This document shows, piece by piece, positions 48,851-61,225 of a DNA stretch of 64,000 nucleotides. Location: the NCBI GenBank assembly GCA_018894105.1, contig CM032131.1, positions 19,387,578 to 19,451,577 of the forward strand, written 5' to 3'. The stretch's first letter is position 1. Each line of letters opens with the position of its first letter. The notes below the pieces were generated by a model. The model made no database searches, was not told where the DNA came from, and was given only the letters and a program-made list of their open reading frames with translations. The position numbers and the translations under genes are program-made. Origin of the DNA: Jacaranda mimosifolia. Taxonomy: Eukaryota > Streptophyta > Magnoliopsida > Lamiales > Bignoniaceae.

Positions 48851-49003
48851 TTGCCAAGTTGTTATGCTTGAGCTACTGATATTACCAAGCTGTTATGCTT
48901 AAGCTACTGATATTGCCAAGTTGTTATGCTTGAGCTACTGTTAATGCCAAGCTATTATGCTTGAGCTACTGCTATTGTTGAACTGTCATCCTCGAGCTAC
49001 TGA
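48851..49003. repeat. Tandem repeat, 31-bp unit, 5 copies
   Basis: Unit TTGCCAAGTTGTTATGCTTG followed by AGCTACTGATA, with the last copy most diverged. Confidence 0.9.
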
Positions 49004-49206
49004 ACTGATTGTTTACTGAACTGTTATTGAACTATTATGGAGGCACAAGGATGTTCTGATATGCATGTTGTATTTAGTTTATTGACTTGCATATGTGTTG
49101 GGTTTGCTATTCTTGTAATTATATTTTGCTCATAGAGCAATAAGGCTGGAGTGGTATGCCAGTCTAGATCGGGCTGATGTTCCGGGCAAACGAGCCACAT
49201 TTATAC

Positions 49207-49329
49207 CTCCCGACTGTGATCGGTTGAGATGTCCCTAAACCTCCCGAGCAGGATCGGTTGAGATGGTCCCTTCTCGACTGTGATCGGTTGAGATGTCCCT
49301 AAACCTCCCAAGCAGGATCGGTTGAGATG
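49207..49329. repeat. Tandem repeat around GATCGGTTGAGATG, 4 copies
   Basis: Alternating CGACTGTGATCGGTTGAGAT and GAGCAGGATCGGTTGAGATG units give a two-step period of about 65 bases. Confidence 0.85.
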
Positions 49330-50279
49330 AACAGGCCGTAAAGCCGACGGTCACAGCTTTCGACCTAGCAATTGTTAGTAACTTGGTTTCTTTGATGTTT
49401 CCTTTTGGCAGTAACTTGTCGTACTTATACTAAACTATCATTGATTGTTATCTGTGTACCTTGATTTTCGACTGGTCATGTATTGCTTTACGCTATCCTC
49501 ACTGAGTCCTTATGACTGACCCTCGTGTATTACTCATCTTTACTCAGATAGGTATGAAACAGGAGGACATGAGGACTGACGAACCTGGTAGAGATGGTTG
49601 TACTGGAGCCTGTTTATGTATATGTATGTATGACTGCGCTTTGGGTTGTTTTGTTTAGAGATGTTGTAATATGTTATGACTACTGATATACTCGTGGTTT
49701 GTAAGTATGAATCTTGGTACTAGTGACGCCCCCTTTTGGTTTGAATGTTGTTGAACTTTTCATTATGGTATTTAGCACTTTGATATAGCTTCCGCATTTG
49801 GATTAAGCATGCTGTAAGGTTGTGATGTTGTTGATGTTATTGTTGAGAATTTGTGAAAAATTTTATGGGCCTATTGATTTTATTGATGCATGCTTAAGTA
49901 ATGAATTGGAATAGTGCCTCAGCTGAGGTGTTATCCCGAGAGGAGGCGCTACAAATATTTCTATTACAGATATTACGTTTGAAGATAATTAATTTTTACT
50001 TAAATAAGTTGTAAAATATCAAGAATTGCTAATCTAAATTCAAAAATTATACATAAATTTTTAAAATGACAAAATGTTAGGAAGCAAATGAAAGAATTGA
50101 AAAAAAACAAAAACAAAGCAGAATATTTTATTCAATTTGCTTTTTAAATTAGATATATATTTATATATAAATATATTACACTATCCATTAAATTAACTTT
50201 TACCTAAAATTGAAATAATATAAATATATATATTTAATTTATAATTAGTTTAATCTGTAATTGAATAAACTGTCTATTC

Positions 50280-51960
50280 CAAAAAAGCTCATAAATTAAA
50301 TATGTTAAAAGATAATATTTTTAAGTAATAAAATAAAGAACAAACCTTGTGATTATGATGCAATCGTAAATATTCAATGTTCTTTTTAATTCTATTACCT
50401 TCTTAGTATTCTCTCTATCCTATACATGAATTACATCAATACCCAAAGTTAATCAATTTCATATGATGAACAAAACATAAAATTATACAATTAAAACTTC
50501 AATAATAAAATCAATAGAAGAATGTAATTAAATCGCAATATCTTTTTCTTTACTTGTATATAAAAATTCTTAAGGAGATATTTGGTGGTGCCCAAGCCAG
50601 ATTAATAGAACATCTAAATTCAACTTCACTTATGACTTTGCCGAACAATGAGAAGGTCTACTCGAGGGACTGGTCGGTGGTGGCCCAAGCCAAACATCTA
50701 AATTCAACTTGAATGCCACCATTGATTTGGTTGAAAAAGAATAATATTATTTTTTAATCTTTAAACTGTGTTTAGGTATATAAAGTGGAAGAGTTTTAAT
50801 AAATCTAAACATCTTTAATATTATCTTATCAATATATATATATATATATTAACAAATAGATAATATCAAATCTTTTATTTAATTTATTGACAAAATATTA
50901 TAATATCAGTTGAAGTAATTAGTTATATTCAAATTAAATCTAATATATTTAAAAATATAATATTCATACCTTTTAAATAAACTAATAATGAGGTAGGCTT
51001 AAAATTATTTCTAAGGATAAATAAGTGGAAGAGGGTAAGAATTTGAGGCATATCTTGATTTTATCAAAAAGAGTATTTCGTAAGCTTTGATCAATTCTTA
51101 TAAACTATCTGATCGATCTAGCAAAGTTTAAAATTTTCAAACTTTTAATTGAAATTTTTCCCCCAAGTTATAAGGTCAATCTATTCTACTCATGTGTACG
51201 TGTTATTATAATACATAATGAAGCAACTTGAAACTTATTAATTCATATTAACAGTCTGGAGATGTCAATATTTTCATCTAGTGATGAGAGTCGAATATAA
51301 ACTTATCAGCTCTCTATACCCAAATAAACTTAATTAAGCATTGACATCAATGGTTTCGCATCATCTCGGATATTTAACATAGCAAGCTTGTTAAAGTAAT
51401 TATCTGATTATGAAAAGTTTTTTGTGCATTTTGTGCTAAACAATTCTATTCAGATGTGCATTGATATTTTTTTTAAAGATTTCTTTTATACACTTTTATG
51501 TGCAATGACTCACACACATCATATTCTAGAAAGCTCATAAATTAAATATGTCAAAAGGTAATATCTTTATGTAATAATAAAAAAAAAGAACAAATCTTGC
51601 AATTTTGATGCAAATCATATAATGTAATAAAATATCTTTATGTAATAAAATACATCGATACCCAAAGTTAGTCAATTTCATATAATGAACAAAACATAAA
51701 ATTATACAATTAAAACTGCAATAATGAAATCAATGAAAGAATGAAACTAAATTTCGTATGGGGATACTTGGTGATACTCTTCTTCAATATGTGAAATTTG
51801 GAAGATAGGAGAAGATTTATTTAAGACTTGATATATTTTCATTCTTTAAATTGTGTTTAGGTGTATAAAGTAGAAGATTTTTAATATAACTAAACGTATT
51901 TGATATTATCACATTAATAAAATAATATCAAATTCTCTATCAGATAAAGATTATAAAATA
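50280..51960. repeat. Diverged direct repeat pair
   Basis: Blocks in 50280-50880 (AAAGCTCATAAATTAAATAT, then AACAAACCTTGTGATT, then TATAAAGTGGAAGAG) recur in order in 51520-51960 (AAAGCTCATAAATTAAATAT, AACAAATCTTGCAATT, TATAAAGTAGAAGAT). This suggests two copies of a related element. No coding capacity in either. Confidence 0.6.
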
Positions 51961-51968
51961 TTATCAAA

Positions 51969-54007
51969 CTAGCATTATCCCTATGCTATGCATGGATTCT
52001 TTAAAATTACTATATATTAATGTAATTATTGAATTATAAATATAATTAAAAATAGCAATATAAAAATAAAATTATCACAAAAAATGGTCAAGTAATTAGT
52101 AAAAAATAAATTTAAAATTATTTAGTGAGAAGTTAAAAAAAATCTAAAATTCCAAAAATAAAAGCCTATGAATATGGTTACATATTTTATTGAAAAGAAA
52201 AATATAATATGCAACCATAAACTAATAGATAGTTGCATTAAAAAATAAAAGTATATGAGAAGGATGTAAAACACAAGATTGATGGCTTAAAAGTTGTTGG
52301 AAACAATTTAAAATTATAATACTTTAAGATTTCATTAGACTTGATAGACGATGAGAATATATTAAGTTAAAACTTAAAATATAAACAATTAGATAATATT
52401 TTGGCTGCCAAGAATTTGAAATTTTTCTTATTTAATTTTAATTTGTGAATAAAAATCAATTAAGTCAAGACAAAACTATAAAAGTAAAGAAAAAAATTAA
52501 ATAAAATAAAATAAATATATAAAATAAGTATAAAGTTAAAATCAATATTAGTATAGAAGTTAAACTTTTTATTGACTCATAGTTTAGTTATCCAATAATT
52601 AAGTGAAGAAAAGAGTTAAGAATATCTACTGATAAAATAGTATTTAAATTTTTTAAAAATAGTACGAATTATACACACTTATACATACACAATAACACAT
52701 ATATGAATAAAAAATAAAAATTAAATGACATACTTTTAAAATATAAATATTAAAAAAGTGAAACAAACTTTACAAATACTGAAACAAAAAAATAGACCTT
52801 ATCATATAAAATTATAAACTTAGATAAACAAAAATAAGAGAATTTAAAAATAAATTACAAAATCTAACAAATAAAATAACAACTTAATTCAAAGAATGAG
52901 TTAAAGGATACTAAATGTATAACAATTTAAATAAAACAAAAATTAACTTACAAAATTTATCAATAATTGAAGAGAAAAATATAACTAATAAAAATAAAAT
53001 TAAGTTAAAAAATATTAAGAGCAATTAATATATATCTCATCTCATAAAATTATAAAATTAGAAGAACAAAAAAGGAATTTAAAAATTAAAAAAAGAATTG
53101 ATAACTTAAACTAAGTAATAAACAAAAATACACACACACACACACACAAAGTTAATAACAACAAAAGCTAAATGATAGATTTATTAAAATTCAAAAAATA
53201 TCTTCCATCATGTACATGACATCCCTAAAATAAACAATATATATATATATATATATATATGAAATCAAAAAAGTGAAAAATAAAATCAAACAATCAATAA
53301 ACAATTTGAAGAATAAGATAAAGAGGCACACAAAGAGATAGAGGGGAAAAAATGCTAGAAAATAAAGAGGCACACAAAGAATATAGTGAAAAAAAAATGC
53401 TAAAAATTGAGAGTATTAATAAAATAACTTTCAAAACACTCTATATATAGTGATATAGATATAAATTAATTATTAAAGACAAGAGAAAATTGTGAAAAAT
53501 TTATCAAACTATAGAATTCAAATGATCAAGAAATCTTCCACATAATGAGAGTAAATATGAAATAGATTTTGTAGATAAAATAAAATCATTTTTTTGCTAT
53601 TTGAGATAAACAAAGAATAGTTTGTTCTAATCAAGAAAATGATTTAAAAAATCTAGATATCTTTAAAAGGAATAAATGTTTTCCATTTAATTATAAAAAA
53701 ATTTTTAATTTAATTAAAAAGCTAAAAATTCTAAGAATTCAAAATTTGATCAAAATTGCATAATTATGGGTGTCACACCGTTCTGCTATATATAATAGTG
53801 TATATATATTGAATTCTGGATGAAAGAAAATTAGAAATAAGATACAATCATATTGAAAATAGGATACAATCATATTAGTTAAAGATAAAAAAAAAAATTA
53901 AAATACTCAAAAGTCTAATAATTTGACATTTGTTCAAAACTGCACAATTAGAGTTAAAATTTTACAATTAGATAAGTGCAAAATTGTTCTATATACAATA
54001 GTATAGA
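51969..54007 (-). mobile_element. Non-autonomous Helitron H3, 2039 bp (minus)
   Basis: 5' end A|TCTATACTATTGTATATAGA at 54007; 3' end CCATGCATAGCATAGGGATAA then TGCTAG with host T at 51968. Further 5'-type termini lie inside at about 53803 (decayed) and 53459. The body is collinear with H2. (AC)n at 53131-53148 and (AT)n at 53239-53259. Confidence 0.72.
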
Positions 54008-54009
54008 TT

Positions 54010-55180
54010 TTTTAAGAGATAATAAATATTATTTTGATTTGATCAGTTAATGTATATAGGAATGCGACGTATCACAACTTGGTTAAGCTAAGATTTTTAG
54101 ACTGCAAGACTTGGTTTGATTGGTCATAATGCTTCAATTTGACAATTATTGATATTCGATTTGTGCACAAAATAAATACTAAAATATTAATTAAAATGAA
54201 TTATTTATCTTTTAAAATTAAATTTAATAAATTTTAATATACAAATAAAAAATTTACATCGATTCATATTATTTTACACATGTCATATTTTAATTAGTCA
54301 AAAAGTAATTTGTCTACAATTACTAAAAATAACTATTAGTTAGATTAACTAACGATCGCGTGGTTCAGACATAACGTAAAGATTCTAAATTAGTCATTAC
54401 CAAAAATGCACGAGAATTAATACAATAATTTTTAATTATCAAATAGAATTTTTTGTATATTAATCTATCGAAATAGATGGATTCGAATAGGATGTTTGTG
54501 AATGATACTATGAAAAGAGGTAACCTAATATACCAAATTAAGAGGGGACTCTTTTTAAAATAGGAAAAAAAATGCCAAAAAAAGGATAATAAATACAAAA
54601 CATCTTTTTCATTATCATTTATCAAAATATATAAGAAAACTTTAAGGAGGTGAGGGAGACGCGCCAGTCAATGAGTGAGAAATCTACTTTTAATGGGGTA
54701 ATTGCAACATGGAGGGATTGATTAACACGAATGACTAATTTCCATACATTTCTTCCTAAAATAGTGAAAGTATTTCTATTTTCAAATCACTGGAAATTGT
54801 TATTTGAAATTCTCAATGATTTTGCAAAATTCTCTTCTTTTCTAATTTTTCACAACAAAAATTCTCTCATGTCTACAATATTCTATTCCTCTCTCTCTCT
54901 CTTAAAAAAACGTTTTATCTTTTTTTTAATGACTTAAACTTATAATCATTTGTTTGCAAATGTTTTATTTAATCATTCATAATATTATTACATATTTCTT
55001 TATGCTTAAAATTCATTTAGGTAAATTTCAAAATATTACAAAAAGTTACATAAATATTATATTTAACAATTGGAAAATTCATTAATATCAAAACTTTAAA
55101 CCATAAGCATGATTAAGTACCACCTTGTCATCGCATGCTCCCGTCCTTAAGCATTACATGATGTAAAAACAACTTCATTA
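54010..55180. other. Intergenic AT-rich DNA, no gene seen
   Basis: No recognisable protein or RNA gene and no element borders. Confidence 0.45.
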
Positions 55181-55187
55181 TAATGTT

Positions 55188-55295
55188 GAGTGATGTTTAA
55201 CCTAATAACATAAATTTTTTATATAAAATATGGAATTGAAGGTTCGAATTTAACAAATATTCAATATACATTTGTGTAAATAAAAAATAGAAAAA
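55188..55295 (+). mobile_element. Decayed SINE copy
   Basis: CTAATAACATAAATTTTTTA leads to a box B-like AAGGTTCGAATTT and an A-rich tail (TAAATAAAAAATAGAAAAA). The layout matches the SINE at 28790. Boundaries are approximate. Confidence 0.45.
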
Positions 55296-55299
55296 CCCA

Positions 55300-56149
55300 G
55301 TAAAACATCACATCATATCACAAACATTAACTTTGGTTGCCAAAATTACCGCCATCATCATCATCATGAACATCCACAATATTATCAAACTGTCATAATG
55401 TCGCCCCATTGTACCTACGTCATTGTGTAGTCATCATCATTATTACTTTATTATCATGGATATGGGCTGGACAGCCCACCCCCATTAAGATGAAACCTGG
55501 ATGATTGGCAGCCCATCAAATATTCATGCAACCTTATAATGCAATTCGGGGGACAACATGGTTGACATACCTAGCCACGTTATAATGCACCACCTATATT
55601 GTAAGAAATCATTCACTTAATGTACTTATAAATTATTTTAAAAAAAAAAAAAAACTGGATACTTGACAAATTTCAGGCATGATTTTCTTTTTTCATATAC
55701 TCTACAAAATGAGTGATAAAAATTAACTAAAAAATAAAAAATTCTAAATTTCAAAAAAAGAGTATTATTTCATTCAGAATCATTTTTTCTTTTTGTATTT
55801 TTTAGGAAAAATCGAAACTTTTTTTTTTCCTTCTCTCAAATACGTCCTCTACTTAAAAAAATTTCAATGCAATCACTAATATGAAAGTTTTTCCTGTTCA
55901 ATTTGCATTCACGCTGCTATAATTTTATAAATCTATTATGAATTTTATAATAATCATTCGTAAGAGAGTGGCATCCACATGTATTTTTTTGGTGATGACA
56001 CACTATAAATTTTATCACTTAAGACTTCCAAGTCACATCAATGTCTCATTGTGGATCTATGGTTGCATTCGGGTCAAGGCATGCGCAACTCCATTATCTT
56101 GTCCTTTAAATTGAACAAAGGAATACCTGACTAAATATCAAATACTGTA
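55300..56149. other. Intergenic DNA, no gene seen
   Basis: Has an (ATC)n-like patch at 55350-55370. No recognisable gene. Confidence 0.45.
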
Positions 56150-58127
56150 TCTATCTATATTATTATATATATCACAACGGTGTGAGACCTATAAATTACT
56201 TAATTTTGATTGCAATTTTGGCCAAGTAGCAAATTATTAGAATTTTGAGTTCTTTAATTAAATTTAAAATTTTTCATTAATTATTAATTATTATCTCTAA
56301 CCGATATGATTGTATCTTATTTATAATTTTCTTTTATTTGAAATTTAAAATAAACCTCTCTATACTATTAAGTAAGAACTTAATTCAAATTTAAAAATAT
56401 AATTTATTTTATTTATTAACAATTAGAAATTAATACTAGATTATAAAAAATTGATAAAATCTTTTTCTTTAATAATTTAAGATAAAGTCGCTACATATCC
56501 ACTGAAAAAAATAAACACTAGTCTCCAAGATGAAGTCATTACTTTTTTAGTTAATTCGCACTAAATTGTTAACATTTTAAAATTTTTATTTAAACCAAAA
56601 AAATTATTGGTAGTTGGTTGCTCTCTTCATATTAGTTGAACACTTATATATTCCATATAAATATTTCTAAAGTTCCGAAATTGTTTTCTTGGTTGAATAA
56701 ATAATTATTTAATTGATCTTTAATATCAGAAAAATGATTATTTATAAAATTTGTTTCATCTCGCGCTTCGAATATATCGAAGATTTCTTAATTTACAATT
56801 TTTTTAAAGATCATTTTTAAGTTTTCTTTTAGCTTTAATAACTAAATTTATTTATACCTGATTGTTTATGATGAAAACTTTTTGAATTTTTTTTTTTTTA
56901 CGACTAATTACAAGAGGCTATGTGTAAAATAAAGTACTAATAATAAATTTATTGGTTTTATTTATATATTGAAGCATCAAATTCAATTTTAAATATAATA
57001 ATTAATTTAAATAACATTCTAAATATTTATTTGGTCCATAAATCTAATATAGCTAAATATAAAGTTGAGATTTTTCAACCAACAAAATGCAGTCTAATAA
57101 GATATAGCAATAAAGTAAATTTCATCAGACAACATCAAATCTCTATCAAATAAAGATTTAATATTATCCTTTAATATTATATATAATAATAAGATAATAT
57201 AAAAAATGTTTCAGTAGGTTAAGACTCTTCTACTTTATACACATATATAAAGGGGCTATGTGATTCCATGCAAGCATAACTGGAAGAAATAGAAAAAATT
57301 CAAATTTCAAAAAGCTTTGCCTTGGTCTTTCAAATATGAAATAAGGAGAAATCAATAAAATTTTCCACAATAAATTCATTTTCTGCTGGAATTTGGTATC
57401 TATTGAAATTTTGATTTCATATATATAATTAAACATAATTATCTTTTCTTGATTGTTGAAAACATGATGTTCTATATGTTAATATGGCAGAGTATGACAA
57501 ATGAGCTGGGCACAGGAAATGGGTGAGCAAGAAAATTTGCATCAAAGAATGATTCTTGATTCTTTTTTGACTTATTTGTAATGATTCAGGTGGTATTTTC
57601 TTCATGTTCATTTCAAATATAAGATATATCGAATCATATAAATGTATTTCTCCCCCCCCCCCACACTAGAGTACTGCTACAACCTTAATATTTTAAGGAT
57701 TATGAGAAATATTGATCATTAATTTATTTTACCTTTTTTATATGAATGGTCATGAGGTTTGGACATGGATGATTTTTTATGGAAGAGTAATAGAAATCAT
57801 TATATTAATACGACAACAATACAATCAAGTTGGAAATGGAGGTAAATAACATGTGAAAAAAAATGTTATTTATTATTAGTCCACTTTCAATAATTATTTG
57901 GAATACAGAGAATTTTTTTTTATCATAATGTAATTTTAGGTTGAGAAGGTCTCAAAGCATATTGAAAGGTGATCAATTTTTGATGTAGAGCCTCATAAGT
58001 GATGAAGGAATTCAAGATAAAGATGAATCATGTCTTAATTTCTACTTTAAAAGAAAACTCAGAACTTAGGTAATGTGATTTTTATTTTTATTGATTGAGT
58101 ATTTGTAATACTTGAAAAAATTAATAT

Positions 58128-58270
58128 AATGTTACTTTTGTTTCATCAGTAGTTCCTCAAATGTGACTTTTGTTTCATCAGTAGTTCCTCAAAATGTTAC
58201 TTTTGTTTCATCAATAGTTCCTCAAAATATAATGTTACTTTTTTTTCATCAGTAGTTCCTCAAAATGTGA
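58128..58270. repeat. Tandem repeat, about 33-bp unit, 4 copies, in H4
   Basis: Unit TGTTACTTTTGTTTCATCAG followed by TAGTTCCTCAAAA; the last copy has a short extra insert in front. Confidence 0.9.
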
Positions 58271-58384
58271 TTAAAATTTTGCTAGATTTAGTATTTCAAA
58301 ACATGGTTTCTAATACTTTTGAGCAGCATTTTCTTCCGTTAATGTAGTGTTCCACTTCGCTTAGCCTTTTTAAAACGTGATATC

Positions 58385-58500
58385 AAAACTTTCGAGCTAA
58401 TTGTATAAACATTTGCAACTACTCATTTGGCCGAATAGCATTATCCTTGCACTTATATGTATAAGATTTGGTGTTCAAACTCAAAATAGTCCCAAATGTA
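58385..58500 (+). mobile_element. Decayed SINE-like segment inside H4
   Basis: Box A-like TGGCCGAATAGCATTATCC and box B-like GTGTTCAAACTC with tRNA-like spacing, as in the SINE at 28790. Ends are not defined. Confidence 0.4.
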
Positions 58501-61225
58501 TTCACCTTTTGTTTGAGATTTTTTTTTGTTAAAAATTGTGTAGTAAGTTTTTATATTATTAATATTATTTATCATTCTTTCATATCTTTGCAGGTATTAC
58601 ACTTTTTATTATTTTGTTCAATTTCTTTTAAATTGACTAAGTTGTCTTGGATTATGGAAAAAATAAGTGTCTTTGCATTTTTACATTGCACTTTTTTAAA
58701 TTGATAATAATGTGATGAGCTTAAGTTTTCATTGCTTTTTATTGATATTAATACATATGATTTGGTGGGAAAAACTCTTTAATTTTGATATTATTTATCT
58801 AATTAAAAAAAACACGTATTAAACTTACTTTTACATAAAATAAAAACAATACTAATATAGTATATTTTCAATAATAATTAATTCCATCCGTGCATAGCAC
58901 GGGGCACACGCTAGTACTATTATATATAGCATAATAATGTGAAATCCATAATTATGTAATTTTAATTCTAATTATGTAATTTTGGCCAAATGATAAATTC
59001 TTAAAATTTTGAGCATTTTAATTTATTTAAATTTTTTTATTGTTTATTTATTATTCTCTCTAACTGATATGATTGTATCTTATCTCTAATTTTCTTTCAT
59101 TCGAAATTTAAAATATATCTATCTATCTATACTATTATATATAGCACAATGATGTAAAACCCATAATTGTGCAATTTTAACTAAATTTTGAATTCTTAAA
59201 ATTTTGAGTTTTTTAATTAAATTTAAAAATTGATTTTTAGTTATTAAAGTTGATATTATTTATTCCTTCTAAAGATAAGACTTTCATGATTTTCTCTTAT
59301 CTTTAATAATTAATTTATATCTATACTGCTATGTATAAAGTCTTTTAAAAGTTATTTCATTATATTTTTAGGTTTTAGCATTTTTTTTCACTCTATCTAT
59401 GTGTCCTCTTTTTTTTTTTCTAGCATATTTTCTTCTACGTTTTTGTGTGCATCTTTAGTTCATTATTCAAAGTGTTTATTATTTATTTGATTTTATTGTT
59501 CACCCTTTTGATTTTATCTTTTTTTTTTTTTTTTTGATTTATTTTAGATATATTACATGATAGAAGAAATGTTTTGGATTTTAGTGCTATAATTTCCTTT
59601 TCAACCTAAATAAATTCTATCATTTAGCTTTTATTACTATTAAATTTGTAATTTTCTATATCTTTTTTGTTTACTACTTAGTTTATGTTATCAATTCATT
59701 TATTAAGAGATTTATTAATTGCACTTAATATTTTTAATTTAATTTAATTTTTACTAGTTACATTTTTCTCTCTAATTATTGATAAAAAAATTTCATTTAA
59801 TTTTAATTTTATTTAAATTGTTATACATTTAGCATCCTTTTACTCATTTTCTGAATTAAGTTATTAATTTATTTTTTAATTTTTTAATTTATTTTCGGTT
59901 CGCTTTTTTTTGCTCATCTAAGTTTATAGTTTTATAGGATGAGATCTATTTTTTTATTTTAATATTTTTAAAGTTTATTTCACTTTTTGAATATTTATAA
60001 TTTTAGAAGTATGTCATTTAATTTAATTTTATATTCATATATTTGTAATTATGTATGTATAAATATTTATAATTCGACCTCTTTTTAAAAAATTTATACA
60101 CTACATCAATATATATTCTTAGATCATTTTTTATATATTTAAAAAAATTATGAGATGGTTATTTCAATAGAAAATACACCTATTAACTTTTCAAGTTTAT
60201 AACTTTATAATTTTTTTATCTTTTTTCAAATATTGTTTGAAATGTTAACAACTTTTTTTTGTTATTCACTTTTTTTTATGCTATTTGTGAAATATAATAT
60301 GAAGATCCAATTACATTCATACAAAAAAATTTAGAATGAACATAATAATTTATTTTTTCCATATTTTATTTTATATTCTAATTTCAACCTCATATCCTAT
60401 CACTAATTCCTATTTAAAATTAGTTTTGAGTCATATAATCACTTTATCAATTTACTATGATTTTAACTTCACATTACTAGTATCAAACTTTTTTCTTTAC
60501 TTAATAATTCAATAACTAAGCTATGATTCAAATTAAAAGGTTTCTATGAACTTATATTCTAATATTGATCTTAACTTTGTAATTATTTTATATATTTATT
60601 TTAATTTTTTAATTTTGTTTTTATCTTTACTATCATAGTTTTGTCTTGACTTAATTGATTTTTAATCAAAAACTAAAATTAAATAAGATTTTTCTAATTA
60701 TTGGCAACTAACATATTATTTAATTCTTTATATTTTAAGTTTTAACTTAATATATACTCATCCTCTTTTAAGTCTAAAATAATCTTAAAGGATTATAATT
60801 TTAAATTTTTTCAAACAACTTTCTAGCTATCAATCTTGTGCTCTTTATCATTCTCATATATTTTTATTTTTTTAATGCAACTATCCGTTAGCTTTTGATC
60901 ACATAATATTTTCTTTTTTTTTTTAGTAAAGTACATAATCATATTCACAGATTTTTATTTTTGGATGTTTTAAAAAAAATTTAACTACTTGCTGAATAAT
61001 TTTGAAATTTATTTTTTATGACATAATGTATATGAGATGTCTTTATATTTTGCAAACTTTTAACTACTAAATTTTGAAACCTTATATTTAATTTTACTAA
61101 TTACTTGATATTTTTCCTATATTTTTATTTTTATATTATTATTTTAGTTATATTTATAATTCAATAATTATATTAATATACAGTAATTTTAAAGAATTCG
61201 TCCATAGTACGGGGATAATACTAGT

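Larger units (their letters stand above)
46720..49953 (+). mobile_element. Probable solo LTR, about 3.23 kb, plus orientation
   Basis: Opens TGTAACACCCTAGAAA and ends GGAGGCGCTACA, giving short inverted ends (TGTAACACC against TGTAGCGCC). Flanks TATAT (46715-46719) and AATAT (49954-49958) fit a 5-bp duplication with one change. It shares end form and the CCTCACTGAGTC block (about 49497) with the minus-strand element at 36126-39169. It holds four or more tandem arrays and no retroviral-type genes. A Tekay/Del-like origin is inferred from length and termini. Confidence 0.6.
45805..50900 (-). mobile_element. Helitron H6, 3' end clear, body split by MULE and LTR
   Basis: The minus-strand 3' end reads CGGTGCACTGCACTAAGCAC then ATGCTAG and host T (CTAG at 45808-45805). 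A Mutator-like element (45844-46586) and a solo LTR (46720-49953) are inserted behind it. The remaining AT-rich body continues past 49954. The 5' end was not identified; the right boundary is a guess. Confidence 0.45.
56154..58914 (+). mobile_element. Helitron H4 (plus), 2761 bp, nested in H5
   Basis: Starts A|TCTATATTATTATATATATC at 56154 and ends with the perfect hairpin CCGTGCATAGCACGG, then GGCACACGCTAG with T at 58915. A second 5'-type terminus lies at 56359. Contains a SINE-like segment and a 33-bp tandem repeat. No long frame for a Rep/helicase. Confidence 0.75.
56150..61224 (+). mobile_element. Helitron H5 (plus), 2314 bp of its own, split by H4
   Basis: Its first four bases TCTA are at 56150-56153. 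The rest resumes at 58915 with TACTATTATATATAGC, and H4 lies between. Joining across H4 restores the standard 5' start seen in the sister copies. The 3' end is a decayed hairpin (GTCCATAGTACGGGG), then ATAATACTAG with host T at 61225. Two further 5'-type termini lie inside, at 59126 and 59320. The body is H2/H3-like in opposite orientation, without coding capacity. Confidence 0.72.

Noticed and set aside
53131..53148. CRISPR-like or regularly spaced repeat
   Set aside because: Only (AC)n and (AT)n simple repeats; no repeat-spacer structure anywhere in the window.
55240..55262. tRNA T-arm (GGTTCGAATTT)
   Set aside because: No tRNA cloverleaf around it; fits the SINE family instead.
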